A stretch of DNA of 64,000 nt from positions 26,019,276 to 26,083,275 of the forward strand of contig NW_027467782.1 of the NCBI RefSeq assembly GCF_004210375.1, read 5' to 3'. Shown here in pieces: positions 32,680 to 44,410 of this stretch (its first letter is position 1; every line of letters begins with the position of its first letter). The position numbers and the translations under genes are program-made. Source of the DNA: Tachypleus tridentatus (Eukaryota > Arthropoda > Merostomata > Xiphosura > Limulidae). The notes below the pieces were generated by a model, which did no database searches, was not told the origin of the DNA, and saw only the letters and a program-made list of their open reading frames with translations.

Positions 32680-32948
32680 AGGTTTTTGGAATTTCGCACA
32701 AAGCTACTCGAGGACTATCTGTGCTAGCCGTCCCTAATTTAGCAGTGTAAGACTAGAGGGAAGGCAGCTAGTCATCACCACCCACCGCCAACTCTTGGGC
32801 TACTCTTTTACCAACGAAAAGTGGGATTGACCGTCACATTATACAGCCCCACGGCTGGGAGGGCGAGCATGTTTAGCGCGACGCGGGCGCGATCCCGCGA
32901 CCCTCGGATTTTGAGTCGCACGCCTTACGCGCTTGGCCATGCCAGGCT
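32680..32948 (-). repeat. SINE-1b full length
   Basis: Reverse orientation, nearly consensus, from the GGAATTTCGCACAAAGCTAC tail to GCGCTTGGCCATGCCAGGC. No convincing target-site duplication. Confidence 0.93.
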
Positions 32949-33431
32949 CTCTGTTTTCGAAAATACTAAGATTGTTTAAGGACATGGCTTGTAGCTTCAT
33001 GTAACCATTACTCATTTAATAGCATGAATCCATTTTAAAACCTAGACAAGTTTAAATTACACAAAAGTAAAAAAGAATTTAAAGAAAAATGTAATTAAAC
33101 ATACAACTTTGAAAATGGCAGGTGGAATTCTTTGTAATCAGTGTAACTCAATGACAAGTGGTAAATTAGGTTTCAAGTTTTTATCATTTTAAACAGCTTG
33201 TTTGGATGAATAATTCTCAACAATACGTGAATGGCACCAATTTTAAATATTCTAGAAATTTCAATAAAATATAGTGGTATGATCAAAAACACCATCCATA
33301 AAATCCCACAACTCTTGTTTTCTTTTATCTTTTTTAATAGTCACAATTTACTGATGAGGTTTGGATTTTATTGAAACAGATATTTCTAGGTGACTGTTGA
33401 TGAATCACTTGGTTTCAGATACTTTACTTAA
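32949..33431. other. No feature seen
   Basis: AT-rich. Confidence 0.5.
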
Positions 33432-33433
33432 TA

Positions 33434-34581
33434 TACTCTTCAAAAAAAGAAACGCAAAAGGCAAAATATGAGACAAATTGTTAACAAGTTTATTTCAGGT
33501 AGTTCTGTTTGACATGTGTGAAACTGCACATTCACTGCTGAACATCCAAAGTCTGCAAAGGCGAAGTCCACGCTCATTGGTTGAAGTTTAACGTCACTCA
33601 ACGTCAATAACGAGTATGCCTCCCGTAAGCATCAATAACTACTTGGCATCTCCTGCCCATGGAAGCGTTGATATGACGAATCACATCCTGTGGAATGGCT
33701 GTCCACTCAGCCTGCAAAGCTGCTGCAAGCTGAGGTAGAGTCTGCGGTTGAGGTTGTCTCCGTCGCAGACGTCGGTCGAACTCGTCCCAAAGATGTTCGA
33801 TGGGGCTTAAATGTGGTGATCTGGAGGGCCAGGAAAGAACGTTGATGTTGTGGTGTCTCAAGAAGACAGTGGTGAGTCGGGATGTGTGAGGACGGGCGTT
33901 GTCATGTTGAAAAAACGTCATTGAAGTTCACCATGATGGGTTGCACATGGGGTCTTAGAATCTCGTCGACGTATCGTTGAGCCGTAAGATTCCCTCGAAT
34001 GTGCAAAAGGTCTCTTGAGGCAGTAGACGTCGCAGTGGTGATCCTATCCCGAAGGTGACGTAACCGAATGTAGTGATCTTGTGCGGGCGTGGTCACACGA
34101 TGTCTGCCAGATCGTGGACGGTCACGAGTTAATCCATGTTGTTGGTGACAATTCCATAGCCTTGTGATGGTGCTTTGGTGGAAATTCACAGCTCTGGCAA
34201 CATCTGATCGAGATTCGCCTGCTTCCAAGCGATCAATGGCGTTGTTGCGTTGTGCTTCAGTCAGTCTTGGCGAAGCTGTATTGCGTGTCGGTGGCTTAAC
34301 ACTGAGCTATGGAAACCGAGAACCCGTCACTTTTATAGGGATTTTGCACATGTTGCACTTGCAGAACATGCAACAAATTTATTGGTCACGCATGCGTTTT
34401 GGCGAAAAATCCGATGTTTTCCTCCGTTTTCAAAGTGCACAACTTTTATTGTCACTTTGGTCTGACGATCAGTGCCTTAACACGTGTAACATCACATACT
34501 TTGAGCTTGTAACGTTATTACATATATTTCTATTTAAAATAACAAAAATATCCCTTTTGCGTTTCTTTTTTTTGAAGAGTA
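33434..34581 (-). mobile_element. Tc1-like (DD34E) transposon, internally deleted
   Basis: 1.15 kb with near-perfect inverted ends: TACTCTTCAAAAAAAGAAAC at the left and the same motif, with one extra A, read from the right. TA target duplication lies at 33432-33433 and 34582-34583. Intact Tc1 elements are about 1.6 kb; this one lacks the middle of its transposase. The well-preserved ends suggest fairly recent movement, perhaps using another copy as enzyme source. Confidence 0.93.
33604..34228 (-). pseudogene. Tc1 transposase, N- and C-terminal parts
   Basis: Two overlapping minus frames. 34228-33902: the helix-turn-helix DNA-binding part (SDVARAVNFHQSTITRLWNC, then a GRPR-like RPRSGRHRVTT). 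It jumps from the second helix region (ITTATSTASRDLL) to GNLTAQRYVDEILRPHV, so roughly 100-130 residues including the first catalytic Asp are missing while the frame stays open. 33921-33604: FQHDNARPHTSRLTTVFLRH and SPHLSPIEHLWDE, giving Asp and Glu with 34 residues between (DD34E signature), to the C-terminus. The frames change near 33910. A protein from this copy could bind ends but not cut. Confidence 0.9.
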
Positions 34582-34683
34582 TATAAAGGAAATTTATGCT
34601 CTGCAGGTTAAAGTTTAAGGATCGTTAATATACAGCAGACTTAGGATAAATTTTGCAAATACTGATTGATTGAATGGTTAATT

Positions 34684-34781
34684 GGAATTAAGCACAAAGC
34701 TACACAATGGGCTATCTGTGCTCCGCACACCTCGGATATCAAAATCCGGTTTCAAGCAGTTAGTCCGCCGTACCAGTCGGG
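34684..34781 (-). repeat. SINE-2 copy
   Basis: Reverse orientation: AGCACAAAGCTACACAATGG and GCTATCTGTGCTCCGC give the tail shared with SINE-1. The head end is diverged. Confidence 0.82.
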
Positions 34782-36426
34782 ACGTTTTGCAAGGATAGTT
34801 AAGACACGAAGAAGAATGAAAAACTCGAACAAATAAGGAAGTCATGATAACTCATACAACACTCTAAGTCATCTCTCAGCTTGAATACTGTACAAACTAC
34901 ATCTCAGACAGTACCGGATATAAAGGGGTGCAACCCGTGCAATAGCTTGAGAGTGTAAATTCAGTGAAATGAAGAGAGAAGATGAAGGGAAACTATCCAA
35001 GAACCCACGATACGTTTACAAACATGTTGACAAAAATCATATTGAATGTTCACATTTCCACATGCATCAAAGCAAAAAAAAACAAAAAAACAATCAAATA
35101 AAAATGTGAGAAATGTTCTACTTCTAATCCACTATAGACATATTATGAGAAATAAGTTAGCTGTTTAATATTATTTAAGTTTTACAAAGACAAGGGAGTA
35201 AATATAACACAAGTTGTGTCAGATAGTGACACTATACAGGCTATTACCTATGATAGTAAATAATGTTTCATGCTGGTGAGGTGGAATCTATTGTATTGGT
35301 GTGTCATTACGCAACACTAAGAACGTTTATCTTTTCACAAATGTTTTTTACTGCTTCCATACTATTTTATCGAATGTATTTCCATTACGACCTGATGAAT
35401 TCTGATATCGTACAACCAATATTACCGTCATTCGCGTGCGCAGTAGTAATTCTGGAGAGGTCAAGGTGATATTGTTTTCTTTTTATTGGAAAGATATGGT
35501 AGAGTTTCAATGAAAAAAAGATTTAAAAATAAATAATTACAAATCTCACTGTCGTGTGGTCTCACAAAATCGTCCAAGAAAATGTGATATATTTTTATTA
35601 GCTTACTTTTTTTAAGATTTACTTGTTACTGTTTAGTTGTTTGTGAATATTTGGTAAATCCAGCTTCCCCTAACCCCTATATCATGTAGATTTATATTTC
35701 AACGTTACGTGTTATTCATTACGTTAACAAACAGTAGCTTGACAGGGACTTGTAAAGTAGGGGGATGAGAAGTTATATATCCGATTAAATTTTAAAATAA
35801 TGTGAGAAAATATTTTATACTAAAATCATAAATCATTAAATAGTTGTTGTTTTTGCTACACATATAATTATAGCATAATATTTCATTATACAATGTTCTC
35901 TAATTCCTATAAAAATACACATAATCACAATAATCGCTGAATGTGAAGGGAGAAGATAAAACATAGTTTCTTTAATTCCCCAAGAGTTATATCGGTTTTG
36001 TAGTCACATAAAGGTACTCATTCTTCTACTTTGATCAGAATATCGATTTTCTTATTTTATCCTTGTGTTAGTGCAACGAAAATATTTTATGTAAAATAAG
36101 TCACCCTTATTATATTTCATTGTTCACACGCTAGTTGCTCTATAATTATATTTATTTAGCAGAACCAACATTACAACCACCATTAGACTAATTAAGGTGT
36201 TTTTGGTGTGAGTTTCAGGCTCTAGAAGTAAAGATTCGTTTGAATAAATGTTTAGAAATAAACGTTGAGTAAACACATTAAAAGAGAATCATTATAGCCA
36301 TTCCAAGAAAAAATGTTCAAATATCTTATTTTACGTAAGTAAAAATAATTAAGCTAAAAGTTTACTTAAAACTAATATTAATGAGAAAATTCATTCGTCA
36401 ACTTTTGAGTAAATACAACGTTAAGA
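34782..36426. other. No gene seen
   Basis: AT-rich; open frames such as 35263-35469 are not recognisable. Confidence 0.5.
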
Positions 36427-36796
36427 TTATACAGTTGGTAAAGGTTCCAGATCCTGTTCTTCTACAGTAGAACCGACTTTTTTCTTGTCAATTCTTTTAA
36501 CTCCACCTCTAGATCTTTGTGTGACTTCTAAAATTAACAACATTTACGAGTTTAAAAACACCTGTAAGCAACAAATATTTTAGATCTTCCACACTAAAAA
36601 AAGTTGTATCCATCTTTATAGAAAAAAACTGTTTTCCTGCCTCGTTATAACCACGGTAACCTAAGTCACCTGGGAGGTAAAATACAGAGTAATGGACTAA
36701 TAAAATTGACAATTTTGTCAAAAAGTTCACATTGATGGTGTCTGTTTGCAATATAACACATTCACACAGCTGAACAGGACAGATATACATTGGCAT
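36427..36796 (-). CDS. Possible small host exons, unrecognised
   Basis: Two minus-strand blocks look exon-like. Block 1 starts after TATTTTACCTCCCAG (exon from 36669) and reads GDLGYRGYNEAGKQFFSIKM and on to LLLT, with CAG-GTG at 36562-36561. Block 2 starts after GTTAATTTTAG (exon from 36527) and reads VTQRSRGGVKRIDKKKVGST then VEEQDLEPLPTV and a stop at 36427. The phases fit, but only 34 nt would separate the blocks, too short for a normal intron; the frame also reads through. The family is not recognised. Chance is a real alternative. Confidence 0.25.
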
Positions 36797-37063
36797 CTTA
36801 TGGATTTACCTTTAGTAATTTCGAAAGAGCTGATATCCTACAAAGCTATGTGTAGCAAGAGATGTAAGACCTGTGGGTATCTCAAATAATATTACTATTT
36901 CCTGAGGTGTTCAGATTTGTGTGCTCGACTCATGTATATATTTGTAGTAAACTTTATGTCCACAGATAAAGTATTTATACATCTTTTTAAAACAGATACG
37001 ATCTGGCAGACACCTAGAGATTTTTGGAAGAAAACAGTAGCTTGGGTTTTGTAATGCACTTTG
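36797..37063. other. No feature seen
   Basis: No element recognised. Confidence 0.4.
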
Positions 37064-37072
37064 TTTTCTATT

Positions 37073-37337
37073 CGAGTTGTTTTTTAATTTCGCTCAAACT
37101 ACTCGATTGCTATCTGCGCTAAACGTCCCTAATTTAGCAGTGTAAGACTAGAAGGAAGTCAGCTAGTCATCACCGCTCACCGCCAACTTTTGGGTTACTC
37201 TTTTACCAACGAATAGTGAGATTGACCATCACATTATAATGCTCCCACGGCTGACAGGTTGAGAATGTTTGGTGTGGCCGGAATTCGAACCTTAGATTAC
37301 GAGTCGAACGCCTTAACCCACCTGGCCATGCCGGACC
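37073..37337 (-). repeat. SINE-1 full length
   Basis: Reverse orientation between short direct repeats TTTTCTATT (37064-37072 and 37338-37346). A small deletion removed part of the box B region (GGAATTCGAACCTTAG). Confidence 0.9.
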
Positions 37338-37346
37338 TTTTCTATT

Positions 37347-38669
37347 GAAAAACGAATAACTACTTTAAAAATATCGTGAAACTTTCACGTTCCTTTGTGT
37401 TTTCAGCGTTTTACAGGTTTTCTTTCATTTTCTTTAAAAGTGTGATTAAGTTTTCTCTTATATATCCTCTAATTAAATTTAAATCAGTTTTATCTTTACT
37501 AACTTTAATTGACCTGTACTCTTTATTTTTATAATTTTAATCACCAAAGTATAAGTTTCTATAATTGTATCTCTTCTTGCTGCAGTGTACATTAGAATTT
37601 TGTCTCTATCATCTCACTGACAAGGACTCGAATGCACTTTTATCCTTTCACTAACAAATACTAACATCTGTACAGTTTATCAAAGTACATGTTTTGTCTG
37701 TAATAAAGGTTAAAATATTGGATATACTCACTTCATTATTGATTAGTTTACTGTTTCTTACTTCTCATCCGTCTTATGTTTCTGATGGTAAAAGTAATTA
37801 TAATTTAAATTACAATTATTTTCAAAATCAAGTGTAGTTATTTCTCAAGACCGTTAATAGTGTCGCATATCTCACTGTACACATTATTAACAACACATAG
37901 ACAAGTTAATTTGTTTTATATAAGATTTATTAAATTATTGTGAATGTCTCAAGACAGTGAATTTTTTCCGACGACTTTACAAGGAAATGACAAAACTTTA
38001 TAATAAACTTATCTTTTCTAAAAAGCGGGTTTTTTATGAAACCTCTCGGGGATATTCCGTGATGTGTTTCTCAGTTAATTAACTGCTACATTTCAGTCTA
38101 TGTTTTTATGAAAAATCTAATTTAAGCAGAAGATGGTGATAAGGATCCAAAGGACGATGAAGACCTTAAAAGAAGAATATTTTGCTTTCCGTAATTAAAA
38201 TAATATTCAAAATTACTAGAATTACTTCTGTAAGGTCCCCGAAAGTGTTCTTCATAAGTAAATGTAACCCAAATTAAGGGTGTGAAATATCTTTATTTCT
38301 TGAAATTCATATGTCACTCTGAGTTGAAGTGTAGAGAGTGTATAGTACTTCTCGTACGTTTTAATGACGTCACGACAGTACAAATTGCAACGTGAAAGCT
38401 TCTCTTATGTGACGTCATTTTAGTGTCTGATGATTACCTGCCGGACAATTCCACTGTACCGTGGTGCGAGTAGTTAAAATATAAGAGTCCTCCAGGTTAC
38501 CTTCGGTTTCTTTTCGGGGAAATAGCATACTTCAAATAAAATCAAGTTTCCGATTGTGGTTGAGTCGTGGAGAACCTAAAGATTTTACAGGTGGGAATTT
38601 CGAATTGAAAAAACGAAAACGTGATCGAACAAACCAGTTCTGTAATGTTTTTTAAAATTTGTATGTGTT
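37347..38669. other. No feature seen
   Basis: AT-rich DNA without gene or repeat calls. Confidence 0.5.
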
Positions 38670-38726
38670 AAAAATTAGGATCGGCTAGCAAAAATAGCGC
38701 TTTATAGCTTTACTCGAATGTTCTAA
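38670..38726 (+). repeat. Old SINE-1 tail fragment
   Basis: AAATTAGGATCGGCTAGC and GCTTTATAGCTTTACTCGAA follow the SINE tail. It abuts the target site of the next SINE, so one SINE inserted beside the remains of another. Confidence 0.65.
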
Positions 38727-38738
38727 ACAAACTATAGG

Positions 38739-39007
38739 TTTGTTTGTTTGTTTTGGAATTTCGCACAAAGCTACTCGAGGGCTATCTGTGCTAGCCGTCC
38801 CTAATTTAGCAGTGTAAGACTAGAGGGAAGGCAGCTAGCCATCACCACCCACCGCCAACTCTTGGGCTACTCTTTTACCAACGAATAGTGGGATTGACCG
38901 TCACATTATACACCCCCACGGCTGGGAGGGCGAGCATGTTTAGCGCGACGCGGGCGCGACCCTCGGATTACGAGTCGCACGCCTTACGCGCTAGGCCATG
39001 CCGGGCC
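38739..39007 (-). repeat. SINE-1b with exact ends
   Basis: 269 bp between exact 12-bp duplications ACAAACTATAGG (38727-38738 and 39008-39019). The tail is (TTTG)n in this orientation. Near 38945-38965 about 11 bp of the box B arm are deleted compared with 28207-28480. Confidence 0.95.
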
Positions 39008-39019
39008 ACAAACTATAGG

Positions 39020-40717
39020 AAGTGAGATTAAATGTATTAATTTTATACATATCATAAGTTATATTACGAGTTTGAATTAAGTTCAACTTATTTGCATATT
39101 ACTGCAGACTGTTGCAACTGTATGGGAAACATATTCTGATTCAATACGATATCCGAAGTTCACATTTTAAAAGTTACCGTTTCGAGAATACCATTCAGTA
39201 TCAGTACTGCTGATGGGAGGAATAACGTAGTATATAGTTTTATTCGAAATTTTGCATAAAAGGCAACTGTATTTTTTATCTGCACATTCTGTTTTTCATA
39301 TTTTAACTGTTTCAAAGAAGGCACATGCCAGTAGTTACATAGTAAGGCTGAGCTTTGTTTGTGTGGAATTTTATCCGTTCAGGTTGTGGTGACTTTCGAT
39401 TTTGCCTAGCTATGGTTTTTTAACGATGTAGTTATTACTGTGTGTTTTCTTTGTTAAGTGGATTATTTTCATTTTTCTACAATCGATATCGCGAGAAACA
39501 GATGTAGATTTGGTTTGTTTTGTGTTACACAGTTTCCATGACAACTTTAGATGAAACGTTAAAAATTCTGATGTCTGTCATACCTCATCTTCTTCTCGCA
39601 TGCTGAATACTGCAGTATATTTAGAATCTGAGAACGTGGAGAATCAAAGTAATTTTATTTTCTAAATAAGTTATTCACACGCGTGCAGAATTAAACATTG
39701 AACAGCTCTGTATATATTATGCTTTAATTAAGATAATTTTGAATCTGTGAAGGATTGTTGCGTGTAAGTACAGTGGGATGCCTTGATCCAAAGACCAAAA
39801 CACTCTTAACTTAAATACCCTTGGTTGATTTTTGTGTAGGCTTAGAATAAGTGTAAGAAATACAGAAGGACAAGTTTCATGTGAAGTTGATCTCCCAATA
39901 ATATCTACAAATAAGGAAAACATAATTTAGATATTATCATGAGAAAACTCTTTGAATTATCTTTAAATTAACCAAGAACTTATAAAAGGATATAATCTGT
40001 ATTTTGTAAAAGACAATATTATAAATCATGTACATTCATTTGTCAGTAAGACGATTGTGACTGATAGCTTTATTAATGTATTTATTTTTATTGCGATACA
40101 ATACATTTTTAACTTATTTACATGTTTTATCAGAAACTTAAGGAAAGGGAAAAGAGATAAGACTTTTACACTTGTAGTTCGAGTGTTGTTTGAAAAGTTA
40201 AATGTACAACAACTGTGATTGATGAAGATAAATACTTGAAAATGTGGAACAAGAACTTAATAAAAACTAGGTTTAAGTAAAGACGTTAGAACTGTAACTG
40301 GATATGACTACTGGTAGGAAATATTGAATAATATCTTAAGTTGATCAATAACATTTTAACTAAACACATTGTTTGTGAAGAACATCGTGTAATTGTAACA
40401 GTATGCGAACAGAGTGATTTATAAACATAAAGAAGTGTTTTACTGATGGTAAAAAATAGTGAAAATATGCCTTCTGTGTCTTAAGAAGACAAACCAATGT
40501 ATTCTTGAAACATGTAATATGTTCCACCATGAATAAAACACTTTTTATGCTTATAGTTAGTTGTTTGCTTATCTATTCTTTTAACCAAATTTTGTAGAAT
40601 TAAGAAATTTATTGTTTCAACAAGATTTGTGAATATTGGAAGTGAATAGTGTAACTCTGGAGAAAAGCTATCTATACAGTTGAGAAGGATTTTGTAAGTG
40701 AATTGTAATGTATTTTC
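39020..40717. other. No feature seen
   Basis: AT-rich; a 68-codon minus frame (39717-39923) is not recognisable. Confidence 0.5.
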
Positions 40718-40823
40718 TTATAGCAAAGCCGCATCAGGCTATCTTCACTGTCCACCAAGTAGGATCAAACTTGTGATTTTAGCGTTGTAAATCTGTAAGC
40801 TCGCCTCTGTACCATTGGAGAGC
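40718..40823 (-). repeat. SINE-3 copy, diverged
   Basis: TTATAGCAAAGCCGCAT tail, GATTTTAGCGTTGTAAATC and CCATTGGAGAGC head end follow the copy at 41981. Confidence 0.82.
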
Positions 40824-41234
40824 AGAGCGAATAATAAAAACATTCTTTCACCTTTTGGTTTGTAGACGTCATACATCAATCTAGTGATGAACTGACAATG
40901 CCATAAATAATTTTGTGTTTTCATACAAATTAACAGAGAAAGTTCAAAATATGATAATAATTACATATATATATTATGATTAAAACATAACTGGGCTGTA
41001 AGTTAATATTTAAACACATTATATTCAATTATAAACATAAAACTGGTTCTGTGATGATATAAAAGTGTAAACATATAGTCACGTGATTTTCATGTTTATG
41101 TATGGAAATATATTTCTGACATTTAATTTAAAGTATGAAACATTTTTATTCCTTTTTAGTATGTTGAGAAAAAGCACATAAAACTTATTCTGTTGATTTT
41201 TCAACAGAAAAATTATGAAGACGCTTGTGAAAAA
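40824..41234. other. No feature seen
   Basis: AT-rich. Confidence 0.5.
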
Positions 41235-41515
41235 ATTGAAAATATTTACCGATAGTGGTGACCATGTCTTCACTGTATCAAATACACCTACACTGCTGGA
41301 ACAACGACCAGTGTTAAATTTTACCTCTTACAGTGGAGTCACCCAGGATTTAATAATGTCCCCACATATAACTTAAAAAAAATTGAAATGTTTACAGATA
41401 GTGGTGAAAGTGTCTCTACTATATCAAATATACCGACATAGCCAGTGTTACCTTTTACATTGGAGTTACTCAGGATTTAATAATGTCTCCACATATAAAC
41501 AAAAAGAATTAAAAT
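41235..41515. repeat. Two-copy tandem duplication, ~140 bp units
   Basis: The block beginning ATTGAAAATATTTACCGATA (41235) is repeated from 41382 as ATTGAAATGTTTACAGATA. Both copies share GGATTTAATAATGTC and CCACATATAA. The second copy lacks about 10 bp in the middle. Differences suggest an old event. Confidence 0.85.
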
Positions 41516-41968
41516 ATCCATTATTATGTTTAACATGGTGTTAGTAACAGTATGGTAAGTGTTTGCGTACCACTTACATATTGGCTTTGTTTGTATTTGT
41601 ATAACTTCTATTTCCGTATGTATGTGTTTTACGATGTAATTTCGGTTAATTCCCAAATTTATTTATATATATCAGTATCACATTGTTTTTATTGGTTCAC
41701 GTTACCAACTTATTGTCATAATGGATAATGCCTGTGGGATATCCCATTTATCAGTCAAAATCCCAAACAGTGATGGTAATCCAGTCAGCAGTGATGAATA
41801 ATCATAAAAAATCACACACATATTATGGTAGGGTATACATTTTTATATATTTTTTGTTTTGGAAGGGTGGAGGTAGGGAGTACAATTAGTCGAAATGTTA
41901 GAGGCCAGCTTCTATCCATTTGCTTTCTTTTATGAGGTATTTAATGGTAACTGTGTTTCCAAAACGAG
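41516..41968. other. No feature seen
   Basis: No element recognised. Confidence 0.5.
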
Positions 41969-41980
41969 GTTTAGACAGTG

Positions 41981-42096
41981 TGTATTTGTCTTATAGCAAA
42001 GCCACAAAAAGATATCCTCTCAGCCCACCGAGGGGAATCGAACCCCTGATTTTAGCGTTGTAAATCCGGAGACATACCGCTGTACTAGCGGCGGGC
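41981..42096 (-). repeat. SINE-3 with exact ends
   Basis: 116 bp between exact 12-bp duplications GTTTAGACAGTG (41969-41980 and 42097-42108). In its own direction the first ~73 nt form a tRNA-like unit: GCCCGCC pairs with GGTGGGC, box A is TAGTACAGCGG, box B is GGTTCGATTCC, both perfect to the RNA polymerase III consensus. The loop reads TTTACAA, tentatively UAC (Val-like). The anticodon stem pairs poorly, so it is not a functional tRNA. The tail ends in AGACAAATACA. Confidence 0.92.
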
Positions 42097-42108
42097 GTTT
42101 AGACAGTG

Positions 42109-42419
42109 GAAGTTGAATCGTTGTTGGTGTAAACACTCAGCTTTCTACCATTACTTACTTTAATTTTTTTTCACGATTTTCCATGATGTTTGACTAGATT
42201 GGCATTGATTTTTGGATTATTTCTGAATGATGGAATATGACAAGTACATTCGGGTGGTATTATCAATTATGACAACAATTTGAAAACCTGGACAAATAAT
42301 CGTAATGAAATATTTAATTCATTATTTTTTTTTTTATACTGCTCATTTAATCGCCTATTAACAATAAATGCAATCTATAGTATGCAAGCTATTTACACAC
42401 ACATATATACATGTAGTGA
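42109..42419. other. No feature seen
   Basis: AT-rich. Confidence 0.4.
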
Positions 42420-42710
42420 AACAATGCCAAAAGTCAATTTTCTAATCCGAGGCCAAACAAAGTCCTTTCTTTAAATGGAACTTCTGAAAAGGTTGAAAAT
42501 TGTCCATAAAGAAAGAGTTAACATCTTTGTCTGAGGTCTTCACAAACTGATTCATCAAGCCCACTTTAATTTGAAGTAAAGCTAACAGGACTTTCTTTGT
42601 GTAAACCAAACTTTCACGTTCAATGTTTTCTATCCTGCTAACTCCGGGTGGCCATTACTTCTTTATCTGGTGCTGATTTAGTACTTTGCTCGTCCCATTT
42701 CACATACACA
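42420..42710 (-). mobile_element. Fragment of a repetitive arthropod ORF family
   Basis: Minus-strand text matches a protein family common in arthropod genomes and thought to be element-borne: a CEWD block, then KKVLLALLQIKVGLMNQFVK and RKDFVWPRIRKL. The same blocks occur on the + strand at 48600-49272. The element class is unknown to me. The copy is broken and only part of the family length is present. Confidence 0.6.
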
Positions 42711-42994
42711 CAAAAGAACAACAACGCAGAAACTTTGTATAACAGTATTGTTAATCCTACAACATTCAAAAGACTTTTAGGTCTCCACAAAGTAGCCAAA
42801 CACATTTTTTTTTTTATATTTGACTTTATAAATAAGAAGTTCGAGATTTTCGTGTGTTTCCTTCAAGTGACCAAAATGAGTAATAGTAACAAATACATAT
42901 ATCTTATCGTTAAGAAAGAGGACACATTTGAGACCACTGTTGAAGGAATCAATAAACAATTACCATTCATTAAATTATCAAACTTCATCTCTTA
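42711..42994. other. Unassigned
   Basis: An open frame (42648-42995) includes an acceptor-like TTTCCTTCAAG and then KMSNSNKYIYLIVKKEDTFE, not recognised. Confidence 0.3.
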
Positions 42995-44410
42995 ACATCG
43001 ATCCCTCGGTGTAGATTCCTGTACGTGGTGAGAAGACCTCCCAGAGAAGGTTATTCTTTCAGTTTACCTTCTCTGGGATCTAAACATTCACACACGTGTT
43101 TGCCGTGCATGATGACCTATAAAGGGGAGGAGAGGTTCCTGGTTTTGAGGGATTCAACCCTAACACACTATTTTGGCCTTGAATTTCTGTAGATGGGCGA
43201 CCTTGAAATAGCCCCTTAAGGTCAATTGGCTAATCCACTTGGGCTAGGGTCAACCAAGTACTAGTGTTGGATGTTCTCAACAGGTGTTGTGGACATGTTA
43301 TCTGATACTGGTCTTTGGGTATAGTGCTCATGAAACCCTGGTGTTGCTGCAGTGTTCTTGTTTGGCATTGTAGTCCATCCCGTCGTAGAACTCCATGGCG
43401 GGTGGGGTCAGTGAGCACCAAAATATTCTTTCTTATTATGGACCATCCAAATAAAAACTTAAATAAAATAGTGAAGAACAGCCCACGTCTTGAAGATTTT
43501 GGGCAACAATCTTCAACATTTGTAACACCTGTACCTCATTTTCTTGCAAATGTCTTTCTTTTTCATTCAGAAGGAAATAGAAGGATTTGCTGGCTCTCAA
43601 AAGTCAGTCAAAAAGCTTTGCTCTGGTGACATATTGGTGGAAACATCCACATCTAAATGCAGTGAACTCCTTACACTCAAAGGCGATTGGGGATATACCT
43701 ATTGAGGTTATGCCTCATCCTATTTTGAATTCATCATGAGGAGTTATTGTTGAGGATTTGATGAGCATCCCCAGGTCATAGATCCTCTTTGGTTTCTCCA
43801 CCTAAGGAGTTTCTGCAGTGAGGCATATCTCAATTTGCAGAGGTGGAATTATGATGCTGACCAATGTTCTCACTTTAACATTTACATCATTATTTGCACC
43901 TGCCACCATCAAGGCAGGTTATCTTAATTGTAAGGCACGACCATACATTCCAAAACCTCTCAAATTTTTTCAGTGTCAAACGTTTGGTCACTCGAAGACA
44001 TCATGCTGTGGTTCCTTAATGTGTGCTCATTGTGGTGGCAAGGGCCATGAGGTCTATGAGTGTGAAATGGACCCTCATTGCGTCAGTTGGAATGGCTCTC
44101 ACCCATTCTACTTCTATTCTTGCCCTAAAGTATTGGGAGAAAAGTAGGGCAGCATTTGAAGACAATTCAATACATTAATTAACTTTAGGCTCAAAAGTTG
44201 CTGTCCATTACTTCATCCTGGACGTATGCTGCTGCACTTCGTTCCACTACTACAGTGAGAGTGCAGACAGATCTCTCTGTGCCTCCAAAAGAATTGTTCT
44301 CAAACCAAATGAAAAGCTTTTTGACCTCAACCCTGAATTAACCATTAAGCAAAATAAGCACATGTTTAGCGCACCAAGTGAAGAGGACACCACAAAGTTT
44401 TTCCCCCAGC
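42995..44410 (+). mobile_element. LINE copy 2, 5-prime part only
   Basis: Same family as copy 1, in + orientation. The 5-prime UTR begins near GGTGTAGATTCCTGTACGTG and matches copy 1 through the ORF1 start at 43438 (MDHPNKNLNKIVKNSPRLED). It stops inside the region after the zinc knuckles, near 44410; endonuclease, RT and RNase H are absent. A 3-prime truncation is unusual for LINE insertion, so the rest was probably lost afterwards. Confidence 0.85.
43818..44147 (+). pseudogene. LINE ORF1 C-terminal part with CCHC knuckles
   Basis: 109 open codons. The knuckle region reads FFQCQTFGHSKTSCCGSLMC, AHCGGKGHEVYECE and CVSWNGSHPFYFYSCPKV. Relatives have C-x2-C-x4-H-x4-C spacing; the first knuckle is intact and the last has a Cys replaced (CVSW for CVNC). 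The frame is broken from the ORF1 start at 43438. Confidence 0.82.

Noticed and set aside
34164-34586. 140-codon + strand frame
   Set aside because: Antisense to the Tc1 transposase N-terminus and its terminal repeat.
36565-36669. Acyl-CoA synthetase exon suggested by GDLGY
   Set aside because: The GDLGY pentapeptide alone is weak; the residues after it do not follow the family pattern.
42024-42096. tRNA-Val-like gene on the minus strand
   Set aside because: Perfect box A and B and acceptor stem, but a poor anticodon stem and an exact target-site duplication show it is the SINE-3 head.
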